Shown here piece after piece: positions 11,195 to 22,484 of a stretch of DNA of 64,000 nt. A model generated the notes under the pieces. It saw nothing but the letters and a program-made list of their open reading frames with translations, was not told the origin of the DNA and did not search any database. The stretch comes from Zygnema cylindricum (Eukaryota; Streptophyta; Zygnematophyceae; Zygnematales; Zygnemataceae), in the NCBI GenBank assembly GCA_037447655.1, contig JBBHKE010001844.1, positions 1 to 64,000 on the forward strand, written 5' to 3'. The translations under genes and the position numbers were made by a program. Positions within the stretch are counted from its first letter, which is position 1. Every line of letters begins with the position of its first letter.

Positions 11195-12420
11195 AGATTA
11201 TGGGCCTACCCTTTAGAGTGCCCACCTTCAATGGATCTCGGTTCATCTATTCGAAAGCCATGATGATGGGGGCTTTGTGTGAATAACGATACTAGGGTAT
11301 CGTTAGTGGTTAAGTGAAACGTCCACCTTTGGGAACTCCACCAGGATTTGGAGGATTAAGGTTTCTTGCAGCAGCGACTGCTTCAGCAAAGCGGGCAGAT
11401 GATGGGGACTGCAGTGTGTCCGAAAATGAGAAAGGGAAGGAGACACCCCTCACTCCTATTGCAACGGCACCGGGAGCGGCAGCCGTGAAGATCGCGGAGA
11501 ACGATACTCAAATGTGGGAAGAGGTAAATATGGTTTCCACGAAATTCATTCTAAGGCACCTCACTCAAGCTTTGGCCACCCCTCACCTTCACATTTACAA
11601 GGCCGAGGAGTTGTGGGTGAGTTTGGTGGAGATCTATAGAGATGGTACTATTTAAGTGCTCCAAATGGCTAAGCAAAAGCTAGTGAGTTAAAATTACAAA
11701 GAAGGAAAGATGTTACATTATTGTAATGATCTCTCTTGTTTGTACATGGAGATGGAAAGAGCCGGGATGACAAGTACAATGAAGATGAAAGCTAACACTC
11801 TCATCATGAAGTTACAAGACGAGTACGAGAAAATAGTGTACCGAGTATTAGAAATGATTTATAGTTCATAGAAGTGGAATACAGTGGTCCGGATGATACT
11901 TGTGCAGGAAAACACAATAGAGATTAGAAGAGGAGGAAATAAAATTTAAGCTCTAGTTGCAAGAGGGGACCAATGGGGGAAGGACCCGAAGAAACCGTAC
12001 AAAGGGGAAAGAGATCAGTTTGGAGGACCAAGGCCTCCAAAGGGTCTTTGTCATTTTTGCAAAAAGCTGGGACACCTCATTGCAAATTATGTGAAGCTGT
12101 TGGAGCACAGGCTCAAAGAGAACCATGGAAGGGGTTCTTCCGAGAGAAGAAGAAGGCACTTGTGGTCAAAAAAGTGAAAGGAGAAACCGAAGACGAGTCA
12201 TCTAAGGAGGAGAATAGGGAGCTTCTTCTTGACGAGAGTCTGGAGGAGAAAAAGATCCCTCGGAAACACAAGTGTGATCTCGGAGCAATTCGGGAAGCTC
12301 CACAAGAAGGATAGATTATCGACTCAGGTGTATCCATGCATATGGGTCGTGATAAGCATCTCTTTATTAAGCAAAGAAAAATCCCTACTGTTGAGATATA
12401 GTATCGGGATGGGAGAGTGG
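11175..12420 (+). pseudogene. A1 gag and protease remnant
   Basis: Starts with the ATG inside LTR1 (product M-E-D-T...). It reads in pieces through the family gag. Recognisable parts are LRHLTQALATPHLHIYKAEELW (about 11550-11620) and a zinc knuckle CHFCKKLGHLIANY near 12050 whose last Cys is replaced by Tyr. The protease site IIDSGVSMHM near 12320 keeps the D-S-G triad, but the next residue is Val where the other copies have Ala. Several in-frame stops (for example at 11284 and 11653) and frameshifts make it non-functional. Confidence 0.75.
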
Positions 12421-13863
12421 TTACAAGAGATTTAGTGGGATCGGTAGATTTCAAAGTCTTAGTGGAGGGAAAGACTTCTATACTCACCTTCTCAGATGTA
12501 CTCTACATTCCTCAATTAAATAAAATTCTTGTCTCTACGTCCGTGTTGGATGACAAAGAGTTTGATACCTTCACTAGAAAAGGAGTCTTTACAGCTAAGT
12601 ATGGGGATTATGTTTACTTGAAGGCAGATAAGGGTAGCCAAAGAATGTTTAGGCTTAACCTGAGTAATGAAAAGAAGAATGTCAACTATGTTGGTGTTCT
12701 AAAGTTGATGATTTGGCATAAGCGATTGGGGCATGTGCATTTTAATAGGTTAAGGGAAATGGAAAAGCTTGGGGTAGTAGAAGGCATTCAGTTTGGAGAA
12801 AATGAAATGATGGATGATTGTAGTGGCTGTGCTCAAGGTAAGGCTCACATACTTCCCTTTCCTAAAACCGCCACATACAAAAGTGAGAAAGTTATAGATC
12901 TGGTCCACACAGATATCTGGGGACCTGGAAAAGTACCTTCGGTTGGAGGAAAAAGGTTTATGTTGACAATAACCAATGACTGGTCTAGATACTCTAGAGT
13001 CTACTTTCGAAAAACAAAGTATGAAACATCAACTTACTTCAAAGAATATAACGCCTAGAGTGAGAAGTTGAATGGAACCCCCGTTAAGAGAATAAGGAGT
13101 GATAATGGGGGGGAATATACCTCTAACCACTTTGAGGAATACTTAAGAGATGAGGAAGTTCAGCACCAAAAAACCGTACCATATAACTCGAAACAAAATG
13201 TGGTAGCTGAGAGGTTGAACCGAACACTAGAAGATAGTGCATTCAGTATGTTGGCCGACAAGAAAATATGAAAGATATTTTGGGAAGAAGCCATGATCTG
13301 TGCCAACTACATTCCCTTACCTCAGTTGTAAAGGGAATGACACCTTATGAGAGATGGGTTGGAAGGAAACCAGATATCTCTCACCTTAAAGTATTCAGTA
13401 GCCAAGTTTAGAGTCTTGACACAGATAGGAAAAACTGGAAACTAGATGCTAAGGGAAAACCTGGATACTTTATAGGATATGATATAGATGTCAAGGGGTA
13501 TAGAGTCTATGCCTTAGCAAATAGAGATATCATTTTGGTCAAGCACCTAGTTGTCATGGATGAAGGGAAGTCATTTGACGTGTTTAAATATACCAAGAAG
13601 ATAAGAATTAGATTTAAGTCCGAAGGTGAAGAGAACTCCATCTTTCCCGAAAAGGACATGAGTGAAACAGGGATTGCAGATTTAGGGGAGATTCAAGACA
13701 CAGGAGATCCACCGGAAACCTCACATATTTCTATGGACTTCGAGGAGACAGAAGAGGAGGAACCAGAACCAAGAGCTGATGAGAGAGTAAGGAGAAATCT
13801 AAGACTTCCCTCCATCCCAGCTTCGGAGTTTGAGGGAGGGAGAAGGAGCAGCAAAAGGATTTA
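12421..13863 (+). pseudogene. A1 integrase remnant
   Basis: Reads GAG-pre-integrase (WHKRLGHVHFNRLREM...CSGCAQGKAH, the HHCC zinc site) at about 12710-12850. The integrase core follows with [17 protein letters not shown] and VAERLN, so all three acidic catalytic residues of the DDE triad are present as codons. Stops interrupt at 13058 and 13269, and a deletion follows KKI. From about 13310 it is almost identical to A2, including shared stop codons. The C-terminal acidic linker ends RRSSKRI and stops at 13862. Confidence 0.75.
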
Positions 13864-13919
13864 GGAAAAATAGGCCGCTCATAAGGTAACTTAGCTATCT
13901 CACCCAGATGAGCCTTAGT

Positions 13920-15470
13920 CATACTCGGAGGCACTAAACAGTCTAGAGAAAGACAAATAGATTAGAGCCATAAATGATGAGATGGCCTCTATCACGGAAG
14001 CAAAAAATACTTGGAAACTAGCGGACTGTCCTCTAGACAGAAAAACCAACTAGCTGTAAACTGGTGTTTAAACTATAATTGAACCCAGATATGACCATTG
14101 AGAGATATAAGGCTCGATTGGTAGCAAATGGGTTCACCCAAAAAGAGGGGATTAACTATGAGGAGACTTTTACTCCATTTGTTTGGTTCCCATCAGTAAG
14201 GATTCTCCTCTGTCTAGCACCAGCGGAAGACATGGAAATACACCAGATGGATATTAAGACTACCTTTCTTAATGGTGAGTTAGGGGAAGAAATTTTCATG
14301 AGAAAACCAGCAAGATTTGTGGAGGAAGGAGAAGAGAGTAAAAATCTGCAGGCTCAACAAAACCTTATATGGACTGAAGTAGGCTCCCCGATAGTGGAAT
14401 AAGAAACTAAATGAGTTTCTCACCGGTCTGGGATATATCCAGATCAACTCTGACCATTCTATCTATATGTTTGAAGATGAGAATGGTGTCATTTTTATTG
14501 CAATTTATGTGGATGATCTCCTTGTGTTGAGTAAATCTTTGGAAAAGATCAATAAGTTAAAGAAAGATCTTAGAAGCAGATTTGATATGAAGGATTTAGG
14601 GGAGGCAAGATATATTTTGTGGATCCAAATGGAGAGAGATAAGGGGAAAAGGATTATCATACTTACTGAGAAAGAAGCAATAGGTAATATACTTGAGAAA
14701 TTCCAGATGGAAAAGGCAAATAGTTGTACCACTCCCATGGACTTGAAGAAAATAAGTGATGGGGTGAAAAGAGAGTATAATCTAGATGATCGATGAACGA
14801 GGAAAGAGCCAGCTCTATTCTTATAGACACATCGTAGGAAGTTTGATCTACATTATGAACTATACAAGGCCGGATATAGCACCAGCAGTAGAAGTCCTCA
14901 CTAAGAGTCTCAACGATCCTAGGAAGAAAGATTGGGAGGCAGCCAAGAGAGGTATGAAATATATGGTAGGAACCAAAGAGTTATGGTTCCATTTTGGAGG
15001 GGAGCATACTGATATCACTACTTGGAGTGATGCCAGTTATGGGGATGCACCTATGAGAAGATGCACTTCGGGGTATGTGTTGTATGTGGGGGAAGGCGCA
15101 GCAAACAACAAAAGGTGGTTGCTCAGTCTACTATGGAGGCTGAGTACATGGCCTCTGGTTCTGGTGTGAAAGAGTTAATGTGGGTCGAATCCTTGTTGCA
15201 AGAATTGGGGTATATAAAGGAGGGAGTGTATGAAGTGTTATGTGATAATTAAGCAGCCATTATAATTGCAGCTAATCCAAAACATCATTTCAAGGCTAAG
15301 CATATGGACATAAGATTGAGTTTTGTGAGGGAAAAAGTTAAAAATAAGATTGTGAATCTTGTATATAAATCTAATGAGGAAATGGTAGCTAATATGATGA
15401 CAAAACCAATGCCCTCTCCCAAATTAAAATATTGCAGAGAAAAATGTGGACTGAAACTGAAGTTAAAATT
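13920..15470 (+). pseudogene. A1 reverse transcriptase and RNase H remnant
   Basis: Reads [19 protein letters not shown] and MDIKTTFLNGE (14079-14402), then IAIYVDDLLVLSK (14500-14540) with the YVDD active site. RNase H shows WSDASYGDAP, STMEAEYMAS and a stop within CDN*AA at 15250. It closes with MMTKPMPSPKLKYCREKC. It carries many stops and a truncated spacer at 14760-14790. About 1.2 kb matches A2 nearly base for base. Confidence 0.78.
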
Positions 15471-15490
15471 AGACTAGAAAATAAGGGGAT

Positions 15491-16492
15491 TGTTGAAATT
15501 AATAGATTTTTAGAGTATTTTCTAGGTCTAAATATGTCGGTATAACAAGGAAAAGAAAAGGGCGGACAGCTTGCCTCCACCTCCTCTCTTTAGCAACCAT
15601 ACTTGTTCTATTCACTGAAAGATAGAGAGGGTGGTTGAGCCATGGTTGCCTTAGTTCAACAGGCAGGACTAAAGAGTGACTCATGTCACTCTCAACAAAA
15701 GGTTGAGTTCGGCAGGACACGAACCTCCGACTGGTAGAGTATGGTGTAGCCGTTAGCTCTAACCAGTCTGTCGTAGAAGTTCGTTAAGATAAATAGGGTT
15801 TGAAACGTATTTAAACTTGTACATGGTAACCAATTAACTCAAATGTGAACAAAGGAACATAGAAGTAGTTAAAGTTTCAGTGCGGAGGTCATTTCGCCAA
15901 AACAAATGAATCAGACATTTGTTTCGACGGCCAACATTTAATGTCAAATTTAATCCGACGGCATACATCATTGCCCAAATCGCGAAATGGTCACTTTGGC
16001 GTTTATGGACGTGGCATGACCTGGCGCCACGTGGAAGGATAACATTTGGTCGCAGGATTTCTAGGGTACATACGGACAAGTAGAAGGGTGACACGCGTCC
16101 ACTCAGTGGCTTTGTCATACACAGGCCGTACAGAAAGGACATCAGACGTAGTACCTTTCTGTACTTTACAGTCATGTGATTGGTTCGTACCTCAGTAGAT
16201 AGGGGTTGTGGGATGGGTTTAGGACTTAGAATAATCTGGAAGGTAGTCACCTCTCTCTAAAAGAGCTTTGTATAAAATTGGCATTTTTGTCGGCTCATAA
16301 CTTATGGGCTGGTTGGCCGTTTTTAGTGATTTTTTTTACTAGGGACTCGCAGGAGTCCACCCTGTGCAAGGGTGCAGTCAGTCTGTCAATTTGCCTTCTT
16401 GGGCAGCAGTGGTTGTGGCTTGAAGTGGGTTAGCTAAAAACTATCTAGTGGCTTCCTGAATTTTGTAATCCAATGGAGGACACAAAATTACA
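15491..16492 (+). mobile_element. LTR2 of array A (shared by A1 and A2)
   Basis: Begins TGTTGAAATTAATAG after the tract AAAATAAGGGGAT and ends AAATTACA before the primer site at 16493. A TATAAAA box lies at 16271-16277, so U3 is about 780 bp. The gag ATG is at 16473, inside the LTR. An inverted repeat GTACAGAAAGG...CCTTTCTGTAC lies upstream of the TATA box (about 16128-16165). Confidence 0.85.
15551..15775 (-). ncRNA. Candidate antisense Pol III unit in LTR2
   Basis: Minus strand: CAGACTGGTTAGAGC (A-box/D-arm-like), GGAGGTTCGTGTCCTGC (T-arm-like), the CCATGG box, hairpin 15642-15575, then TTTTCTTTTCC at 15561-15551. One T-loop base departs from consensus. Confidence 0.35.
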
Positions 16493-17652
16493 GGTTATGG
16501 GCCCACCCTCTAGGGTGCCCACCTTCAATGAATTTGGATTCATTTATTGGGAAGCCATGATGATGGGGGCTTTGTGCGAAAAACGATACTGGGGTATCGT
16601 AAGTGGACAAGTGAAACGTCCACCTTCGAGAATTCCACTAGGATTTATTGGAGTAAAGTTTTCTGCAGCAGCGATTGCTTCAGCGGAAGAGGCAGATGAT
16701 GGGGACGTCAGTGTGTTCGAAAAAAGGAAAAGTAAAGAGACACCCCTCACTCCTATTACCACGGCACCGGGAGCAGTGGCCGTGAAGACCGTGGAGAACG
16801 ATACTCAAATGTGGGAAGACGTAAACATGGCTGCCAAGAACTTCATTCTAAGGCACCTCACTCAAGCTTAGGCCACCCTTCACCTTCTCATTTATAAGGC
16901 CGAGGAGGTGTAGGTGAGTTTGGTGGAAATCTATAGAGCTGGTACTATTTAGGAGCTCCAGTTGGCTAAGCAAAAGTTAACGAGTTACACTTACAAAGGA
17001 GGAAAAATGTTCTATAATTGTAATGATATTTCTTGTTTGTATATGGAGATGGAAAGTGTCGGGTGGACAAGTACAATGAAGATGAAAGTTAACACTCTCA
17101 TTATGAAGTTACCAAACGAGTACGAGAACATAGTGTACCGAGTACAGCAAATGAGTGATAGTTCATGGAAGTGGAATACAGTGGTCTAGATGATACTTGT
17201 GTAGGAAAACACCATGGAGATTAGGAGAGGAGGAAAGATGAATTCAAGCTCTAGCTGCAAGAGAAGACCGATAGGGGAAGGCCTCGAAGAAACCGTACAA
17301 AGGGGAAAGAGGTCAGCCTGGAGGATCCAAGCCCCCAAAGAGCCTTTGTCATTTTTGCAAAAAGCCGAGAAACTTTATTGCGGTTTGTGTCAAGCTGTCG
17401 GAGCTGAAGCTCCAAGAGAACCGTGGAGGGGGATCTTACGGAGAGAATAAAAAGGCACTTGTGGTCACAAAAGTGACAGGAGAAACTGTGGACGAGTCCT
17501 CTGAGGAGGATGGGGAGCTTCTCCTTGACGAGAGTCTGGAGGAGAAGGAGATCCCTCGGAGACAGAAGTGTGCCCTTGTAGTAATTCGGGAAGCTCCACA
17601 GGAAAGATGGATCATCGACTCAGGTGCATCCATGCATATGTGTCGTGATAAG
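16473..17652 (+). pseudogene. A2 gag and protease start, interrupted by a solo LTR
   Basis: Opens MEDTKLQVMGPPSRVPTFNE, then FIYWEAMMMGALCEKRYWG, matching A3. A stop lies at 16871. The middle reads TYKGGKMFYNCNDISCLYMEME. The zinc knuckle near 17340 is out of frame with its surroundings. The protease start WIIDSGASMHMC (17610-17645) has an intact D-S-G-A. The frame is cut at 17652 by the solo LTR and resumes at 18641. Confidence 0.75.
16493..16505 (+). promoter_or_regulatory. Primer binding site matching an internal initiator tRNA-Met sequence
   Basis: GGTTATGGGCCCA is complementary to the anticodon region of eukaryotic initiator tRNA-Met, the site used by Drosophila copia (primed by a 5' tRNA half). 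It lies directly after the LTR end and is read in frame by gag as V-M-G-P. Other copies: 23881 (A3), 41185 (F, altered), 48393 (B2), and minus-strand copies ending at 37462 (B1), 51404 (H) and 30323 (I). Confidence 0.75.
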
Positions 17653-18635
17653 TGTTGTTCTATGACAACTAGTGCATGTGGAGATGCAGCTGTAGTAGTA
17701 GAAGTAGACATACTTAAGCAGAAGCTTCACAATAATCCCTCACAAACACCAACTTTTGACACACTGTAAAACTGACTCACAAATCCAATTACCCCAAGAA
17801 TTAGCACATAAACAGACTTGCACACACACTGTTAATTCCCAAAATTACAGCATAAATGACTCGGTAAACCATAAGATATGAGACCTGCAAGTTTCCCAAA
17901 AACTGCCTTTAATTTCCCATATTCCCAAAACTGGATACCAACAATTTTTCTAAGTCCTAAACTTATACTCTTAGAGTGTGTCTACTTTTAGCAAACAAAT
18001 CAGCAAATAACATCTGACACTGTAGTACTCTACTATAATGTGACAAGGTACCAAAACTGTACTTCACTGTAGCAAGGGTACTTCCAAAAACCAAACTGCA
18101 ACTAGCCTAAAACTAAATAGTAAAACACTATTTCCTAATCCGCTAAGCAACAAAATCATGTTCTATCAGGTATTTACAAATTGAAGTTGTACACCAAAAG
18201 TGGCTTGCTTATTCAGCGACAGTAGATGTGTCCAGCCCTCTGTGGTATGTTTTGTACGAATATCTTGAGTGCTTACGAAGCACCACGTCATCCGTGGTCC
18301 GCACTCAATTTCCAACCGTCAGTCTGATCGTAATCAACGTTTGGTACTTTACTTTATACATTTGTAATCCTAGATGTTTGGTTCATTTTCCGTCAGCCTG
18401 ATTTCTAGATTCACTTGTCCGATAGATGCCATGTGTCCAGGTTCGGTCCGCTTTCCCTGCATAGTCTGAAACGTTGACACGTGTCTATGTGATGGTACAA
18501 ATACTCTTAGAGTTACTTCTTTACTATCACCCTATTTGAGGGAAGTATTACACCAATCTTTAATCCAAAAATATTCTAAGTTACAAATCTCCCCTCACAG
18601 CTCTATGTACTGAAAATAAAGCTTTTAAAACCACA
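17653..18635 (-). mobile_element. Solo LTR of a B-related family inside A2
   Basis: Bounded by ATAAG (17648-17652) and CTAAG (18636-18640), a 5-bp target duplication with one change. On the minus strand it runs from TGTGGTTTTAAAAGC to ...GAACAACA. It contains an ATG at 17711 that begins MSTSTTTAASPHALVVIEQ, the N-terminus of B-family gag. No internal sequence remains, so it arose by LTR-LTR recombination. Confidence 0.8.
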
Positions 18636-18640
18636 CTAAG

Positions 18641-20157
18641 TACCTCTTCACTAAGCTAAAAAAGATACCTACTGTAGAGATAGAATATGGGGATGGGAGA
18701 GTGGTTACCACAGATCTAGTGGGGTCAGTAGATCTGAAAGTCTTACTGGAGGGTAAGACTTCTATACTCACATTCTCATATGTACTCTACATTCCTCAAC
18801 TGAGTAAAAATCTTGTCTCTACGCCTGTGTCAGATGATAAAGAGTTTGATACCTTCACTAAAAAGGGAGTCTTTACAACTAAGTATGTGGATAAAGTTTA
18901 CTTCACGGCAGATAAGGGTAGCCAAGGAATGTCTAGGCTTAACCTGAGTAATGAAAAGAAGAATGCTTACTATGTTGGTGTTCCTAAGTTGATGATTTGG
19001 CATAAGCGATTGGGGCATGTGCATTTTGATAGGTTGAGAGAAATGAAAAAATCTTGGGGTAGTAAAAGGCATTCAGTTTGGGGATAATGAAATGATAGAT
19101 GATTGTAGTGGCTGTGCTCAAGGTAAGGCTCACATACTTGCCTTTCCCAAAGCCGCCACATATAGAGGTGAGAAAGTACTAGATCAGGTCCACACAGATA
19201 TCTGGGGACCTGCAAAAGTAACTTCAGTTGGAGGAAAGAGGTTTATGTTCACAATAACCGATGACTGGTCTACATACTCTAGAGTCTACTTCCTAAAAAC
19301 AAAGTTTGAAACATCAACTTACTTCAAAGAATATAAACCCATGAGTGAGAAGTTGCATGGAACCCCCATTAAGAGAATAACGAGTGAAAATGGGGAGGAA
19401 TATACCTCTAACCAGTTTGAGGAATACTTAAGAGATGAGGGAGTTCAACACTAGAAAACCGTACCGTATAACCCGGAACATAATGAGGTAGCAGAGAGGT
19501 TGAACCGAACACTAGAAGATAGTGCATGCAGATGTTGGCCGACAAGAAAATATGAAAGAGATTTTGAGCAAAAGGCATGAACTGTGCCGACTACATTAAG
19601 AATAGAGTCCTTACCTCAGTTGTAAAGGGAATGACACCTTATGAGAGATGGGTTGGAAGGAAACCAGATATCTCTCACCTTAAAGTATTCGATAGCCAAG
19701 TTTAGAGTCTTGACACAGATAGGAAAAACTGGAAACTAGATGCTAAGGGAAAACCTGGATACTTTATAGGATATGATATAGATGTCAAGGGGTATAGAGT
19801 CTATGCCTTAGCAAATAGAGATATCATTTTGGTCAAGCACCTAGTTGTCATGGATGAAGGGAAGTCATTTGACGTGTTTAAATATACCAAGAAGATAAGA
19901 ATTAGATTTAAGTCCGAAGGTGAAGAGAACTCCATCTTTCCCGAAAAGGACATGAGTGAAACAGGGATTGCAGATTTAGGGGAGATTCAAGACACAGGAG
20001 ATCCACCGGAAACCTCACATATTTCTATGGACTTCGAGGAGACAGAAGAGGAGGAACCAGAACCAAGAGCTGATGAGAGAGTAAGGAGAAATCTAAGACT
20101 TCCCTCCATCCCAGCTTCGGAGTTTGAGGGAGGGAGAAGGAGCAGCAAAAGGTTTTA
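18641..20157 (+). pseudogene. A2 protease end and integrase remnant
   Basis: Continues the protease (KIPTVEIEYGDGRVVTTDLVGS), then WHKRLGHVHFDRLREM and CSGCAQGKAHILAFPK (HHCC zinc site). The core reads HTDIWGP, but the second site is TSENGEEY where RSDNGGEY is expected, so the second catalytic Asp is Glu. A stop follows QH at 19453, and the region after the last acidic motif is frameshifted. From 19602 it is nearly identical to A1. Confidence 0.75.
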
Positions 20158-20213
20158 GGAAAAATAGGCCGCTCATAAGGTAACTTAGCTATCTCACCCA
20201 GATGAGCCTTAGT

Positions 20214-21219
20214 CATACTCGGAGGCACTAAACAGTCTAGAGAAAGACAAATAGATTAGAGCCATAAATGATGAGATGGCCTCTATCACGGAAGCAAAAA
20301 ATACTTGGAAACTAGCGGACTGTCCTCTAGACAGAAAAACCAACTAGCTGTAAACTGGTGTTTATACTATAATTGAACCCAGATATGACCATTGAGAGAT
20401 ATAAGGCTCGATTGGTAGCAAATGGGTTCACCCAAAAAGAGGGGATTAACTATGAGGAGACTTTTACTCCATTTGTTTGGTTCCCATCAGTAAGGATTCT
20501 CCTCTGTCTAGCACCAGCGGAAGACATGGAAATACACCAGATGGATATTAAGACTACCTTTCTTAATGGTGAGTTAGGGGAAGAAATTTTCATGAGAAAA
20601 CCAGCAAGATTTGTGGAGGAAGGAGAAGAGAGTAAAAATCTGCAGGCTCAACAAAACCTTATATGGACTGAAGTAAGCTCCCCGATAGTGGAATAAGAAA
20701 CTAAATGAGTTTCTCACCGGTCTGGGATATATCCAGATCAACTCTGACCATTCTATCTATATGTTTGAAGATGAGAATGGTGTCATTTTTATTGCAATTT
20801 ATGTGGATGATCTCCTTGTGTTGAGTAAATCTTTGGAAAAGATCAATAAGTTAAAGAAAGATCTTAGAAGCAGATTTGATATGAAGGATTTAGGGGAGGC
20901 AAGATATATTTTGTGGATCCAAATGGAGAGAGATAAGGGGAAAAGGATTATCATACTTACTGAGAAAGAAGCAATAGGTAATATACTTGAGAAATTCTAG
21001 ATGGAAAAGGCAAATAGTTGTACCACTCCCATGGACTTGAAGAAAATAAGTGATGGGAGTGTAGAAAGAGGAGTGATAATCTTAGATGATCAGATGAGTT
21101 CAGAGGAGAGAGAGTTTATGAAGTTTATTCCTTATAGACACATCGTAGGAAGTTTAATCTACATTATGAACTTTACAAGGCCGGATATAGCGACAGCAGT
21201 AGAAGTCCTCACTAAGAGT
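20214..21219 (+). pseudogene. A2 reverse transcriptase remnant
   Basis: Same frame breaks as A1 up to about 21056: [39 protein letters not shown]. Unlike A1 it keeps the spacer SDGSVERGVIILDDQMSSEE and PYRHIVGSLIYIMNFTRPDIA. A stop replaces Gln at 20998. It is cut at 21219 by an LTR fragment that replaces the first third of RNase H. Confidence 0.75.
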
Positions 21220-21344
21220 CCTCTCCAATTTCTCAGTGACTGCGACAAGTTTGAGAGTTGGAGAGAGAAGTTAGAGGTAGACTGCCTCGGCTTCTTTATT
21301 TCTATTCAGACCTAGAAAATACTTTAAAACCATTAGTTTCTACA
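21220..21344 (-). mobile_element. 125-bp C-family LTR end replacing part of A2 RNase H
   Basis: On the minus strand it starts TGTAGAAACTAATGG at 21344 and resembles the start of the C solo LTR (TGTAGAAAATGATGG at 22485). It ends exactly at the outer stem of the conserved hairpin (CCTCTCCAA at 21220). About 145 bp of A2 present in A1 (including DASYGD) is missing here, so it is a replacement and not a simple insertion. No target duplication is seen. Confidence 0.65.
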
Positions 21345-21787
21345 TGGGGATGCACCAATGAAAAGATGCACTTCTGGGTATGCGTTGTATATGGGGGAAG
21401 GTGCTTGTTGTTGGAGCAGCAAGCAACAAAAGGTGGTTGCTCAGTCTATTATGGAGGCTGAGTACATGGCTTCTTGTTCTAGTGTGAAAGAGTTAATGTG
21501 GGTCGAATCCTTGTTGCAAGAATTGGGGTATATGAAGGAGGGAGTGCATGAAGTGTTATGTGATAATCAAGTTGCCATTAAAAATTGCAGCTAATCCAAA
21601 ACATCATTTCAAGGCTAAGCATATGGACATAAGATTGAGTTTTGTGAGGGAAAAAGTTAAAAAAAAGATTGTGAATCTTGTATATAAATCTGATGAGGAA
21701 ATGGTAGCTAATATGATGACAAAACCAATGCCCTCTCCAAAATTAAAAATATTGCTGAGAAAAATGTGGACTAAAATTGAAGTTTAA
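21345..21787 (+). pseudogene. A2 RNase H C-terminal remnant
   Basis: Reads CTSGYALYMGEGACCWSS, QSIMEAEYMAS, LWVES-type helices and CDNQVAI, then KHHFKAKHMDIRLSFVREKV and MMTKPMPSPKL. The first catalytic Asp of RNase H is lost by the replacement at 21220-21344. A one-base insertion after QVAIK shifts the frame. Confidence 0.72.
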
Positions 21788-21870
21788 ATTAGACTAGAAA
21801 ATAAGGGGAGTGTTGAAATTAATAGATTTTTAGAGTATTTTCTAGGTCTAAATATGTCAGTATAACAAGG

Positions 21871-22085
21871 AAAATAAAAGGGCGGACAACCTGCCTCCAC
21901 CTCCTCTCTCTAGCCACCATACTTGTTCTAGTCACTGAAAGATAGAGAGGGTGGTTGAGCCATGGCTGCCTTAGTTCAACAGGCAGGACTACTTATGTCA
22001 CTCTCAACAAAAGATTGAGTCCGGCAGGACATGAACCTCCGACTAGTAGAGTACGGCGTAGCCGTTACCTCTAACTAGTCTGAAA
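21871..22085 (-). ncRNA. Candidate antisense Pol III unit in LTR3
   Basis: Minus strand: CTAGTTAGAGGTAACGG, GGAGGTTCATGTCCTGC, CCATGG box, hairpin 21962-21896 (stem CTCTCTCTA / TAGAGAGGG), then a short CTTTTATTTTCC. The T-run is only four bases. Confidence 0.3.
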
Positions 22086-22484
22086 TAGAAATCCGTTAAG
22101 ATACATAGGGTTTGAAACGTTTTTAAACTTGTGCATGATCTGGTAACCGATTAACTAAAAAGTGAACTAAGGAACATATAAGTAGTTAAAGTTTAAGTGC
22201 GGACGTCATTTCACACGAAACAAATGAATCGGACATTTGTTTCGACGGCCGACATTTAATGTCGGATTTAATCTGACGGCATACATCACTACCGAGATCG
22301 CGAAATGGTCACTTTGGCGTTTATGGACGTCGCATGACGTGGCGCCAGGTGGTAGGATAACATTTGGTCGCAGGAATTCTAGGGAACATACGGACGAGTG
22401 GAAGGGTGACACGCGTCCACTCAGTGGCCTTGTCATACACAGGCCGTACAGAAAGGACATCGGCCGTAGTACCTTTTTGTACTT

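Noticed and set aside
15601-15625. Hammerhead ribozyme in the LTR hairpin (GTCACTGA loop)
   Set aside because: The hammerhead core CTGATGA with a paired helix and GAAA is absent. The conserved bases do not fit the three-helix layout.
15602-15664. Short upstream frame starting at the conserved CCATGG in LTRs (M-A-A-L in LTR copies)
   Set aside because: In C, F and H a stop follows within two to three codons, so conservation is of nucleotides and not of a peptide.
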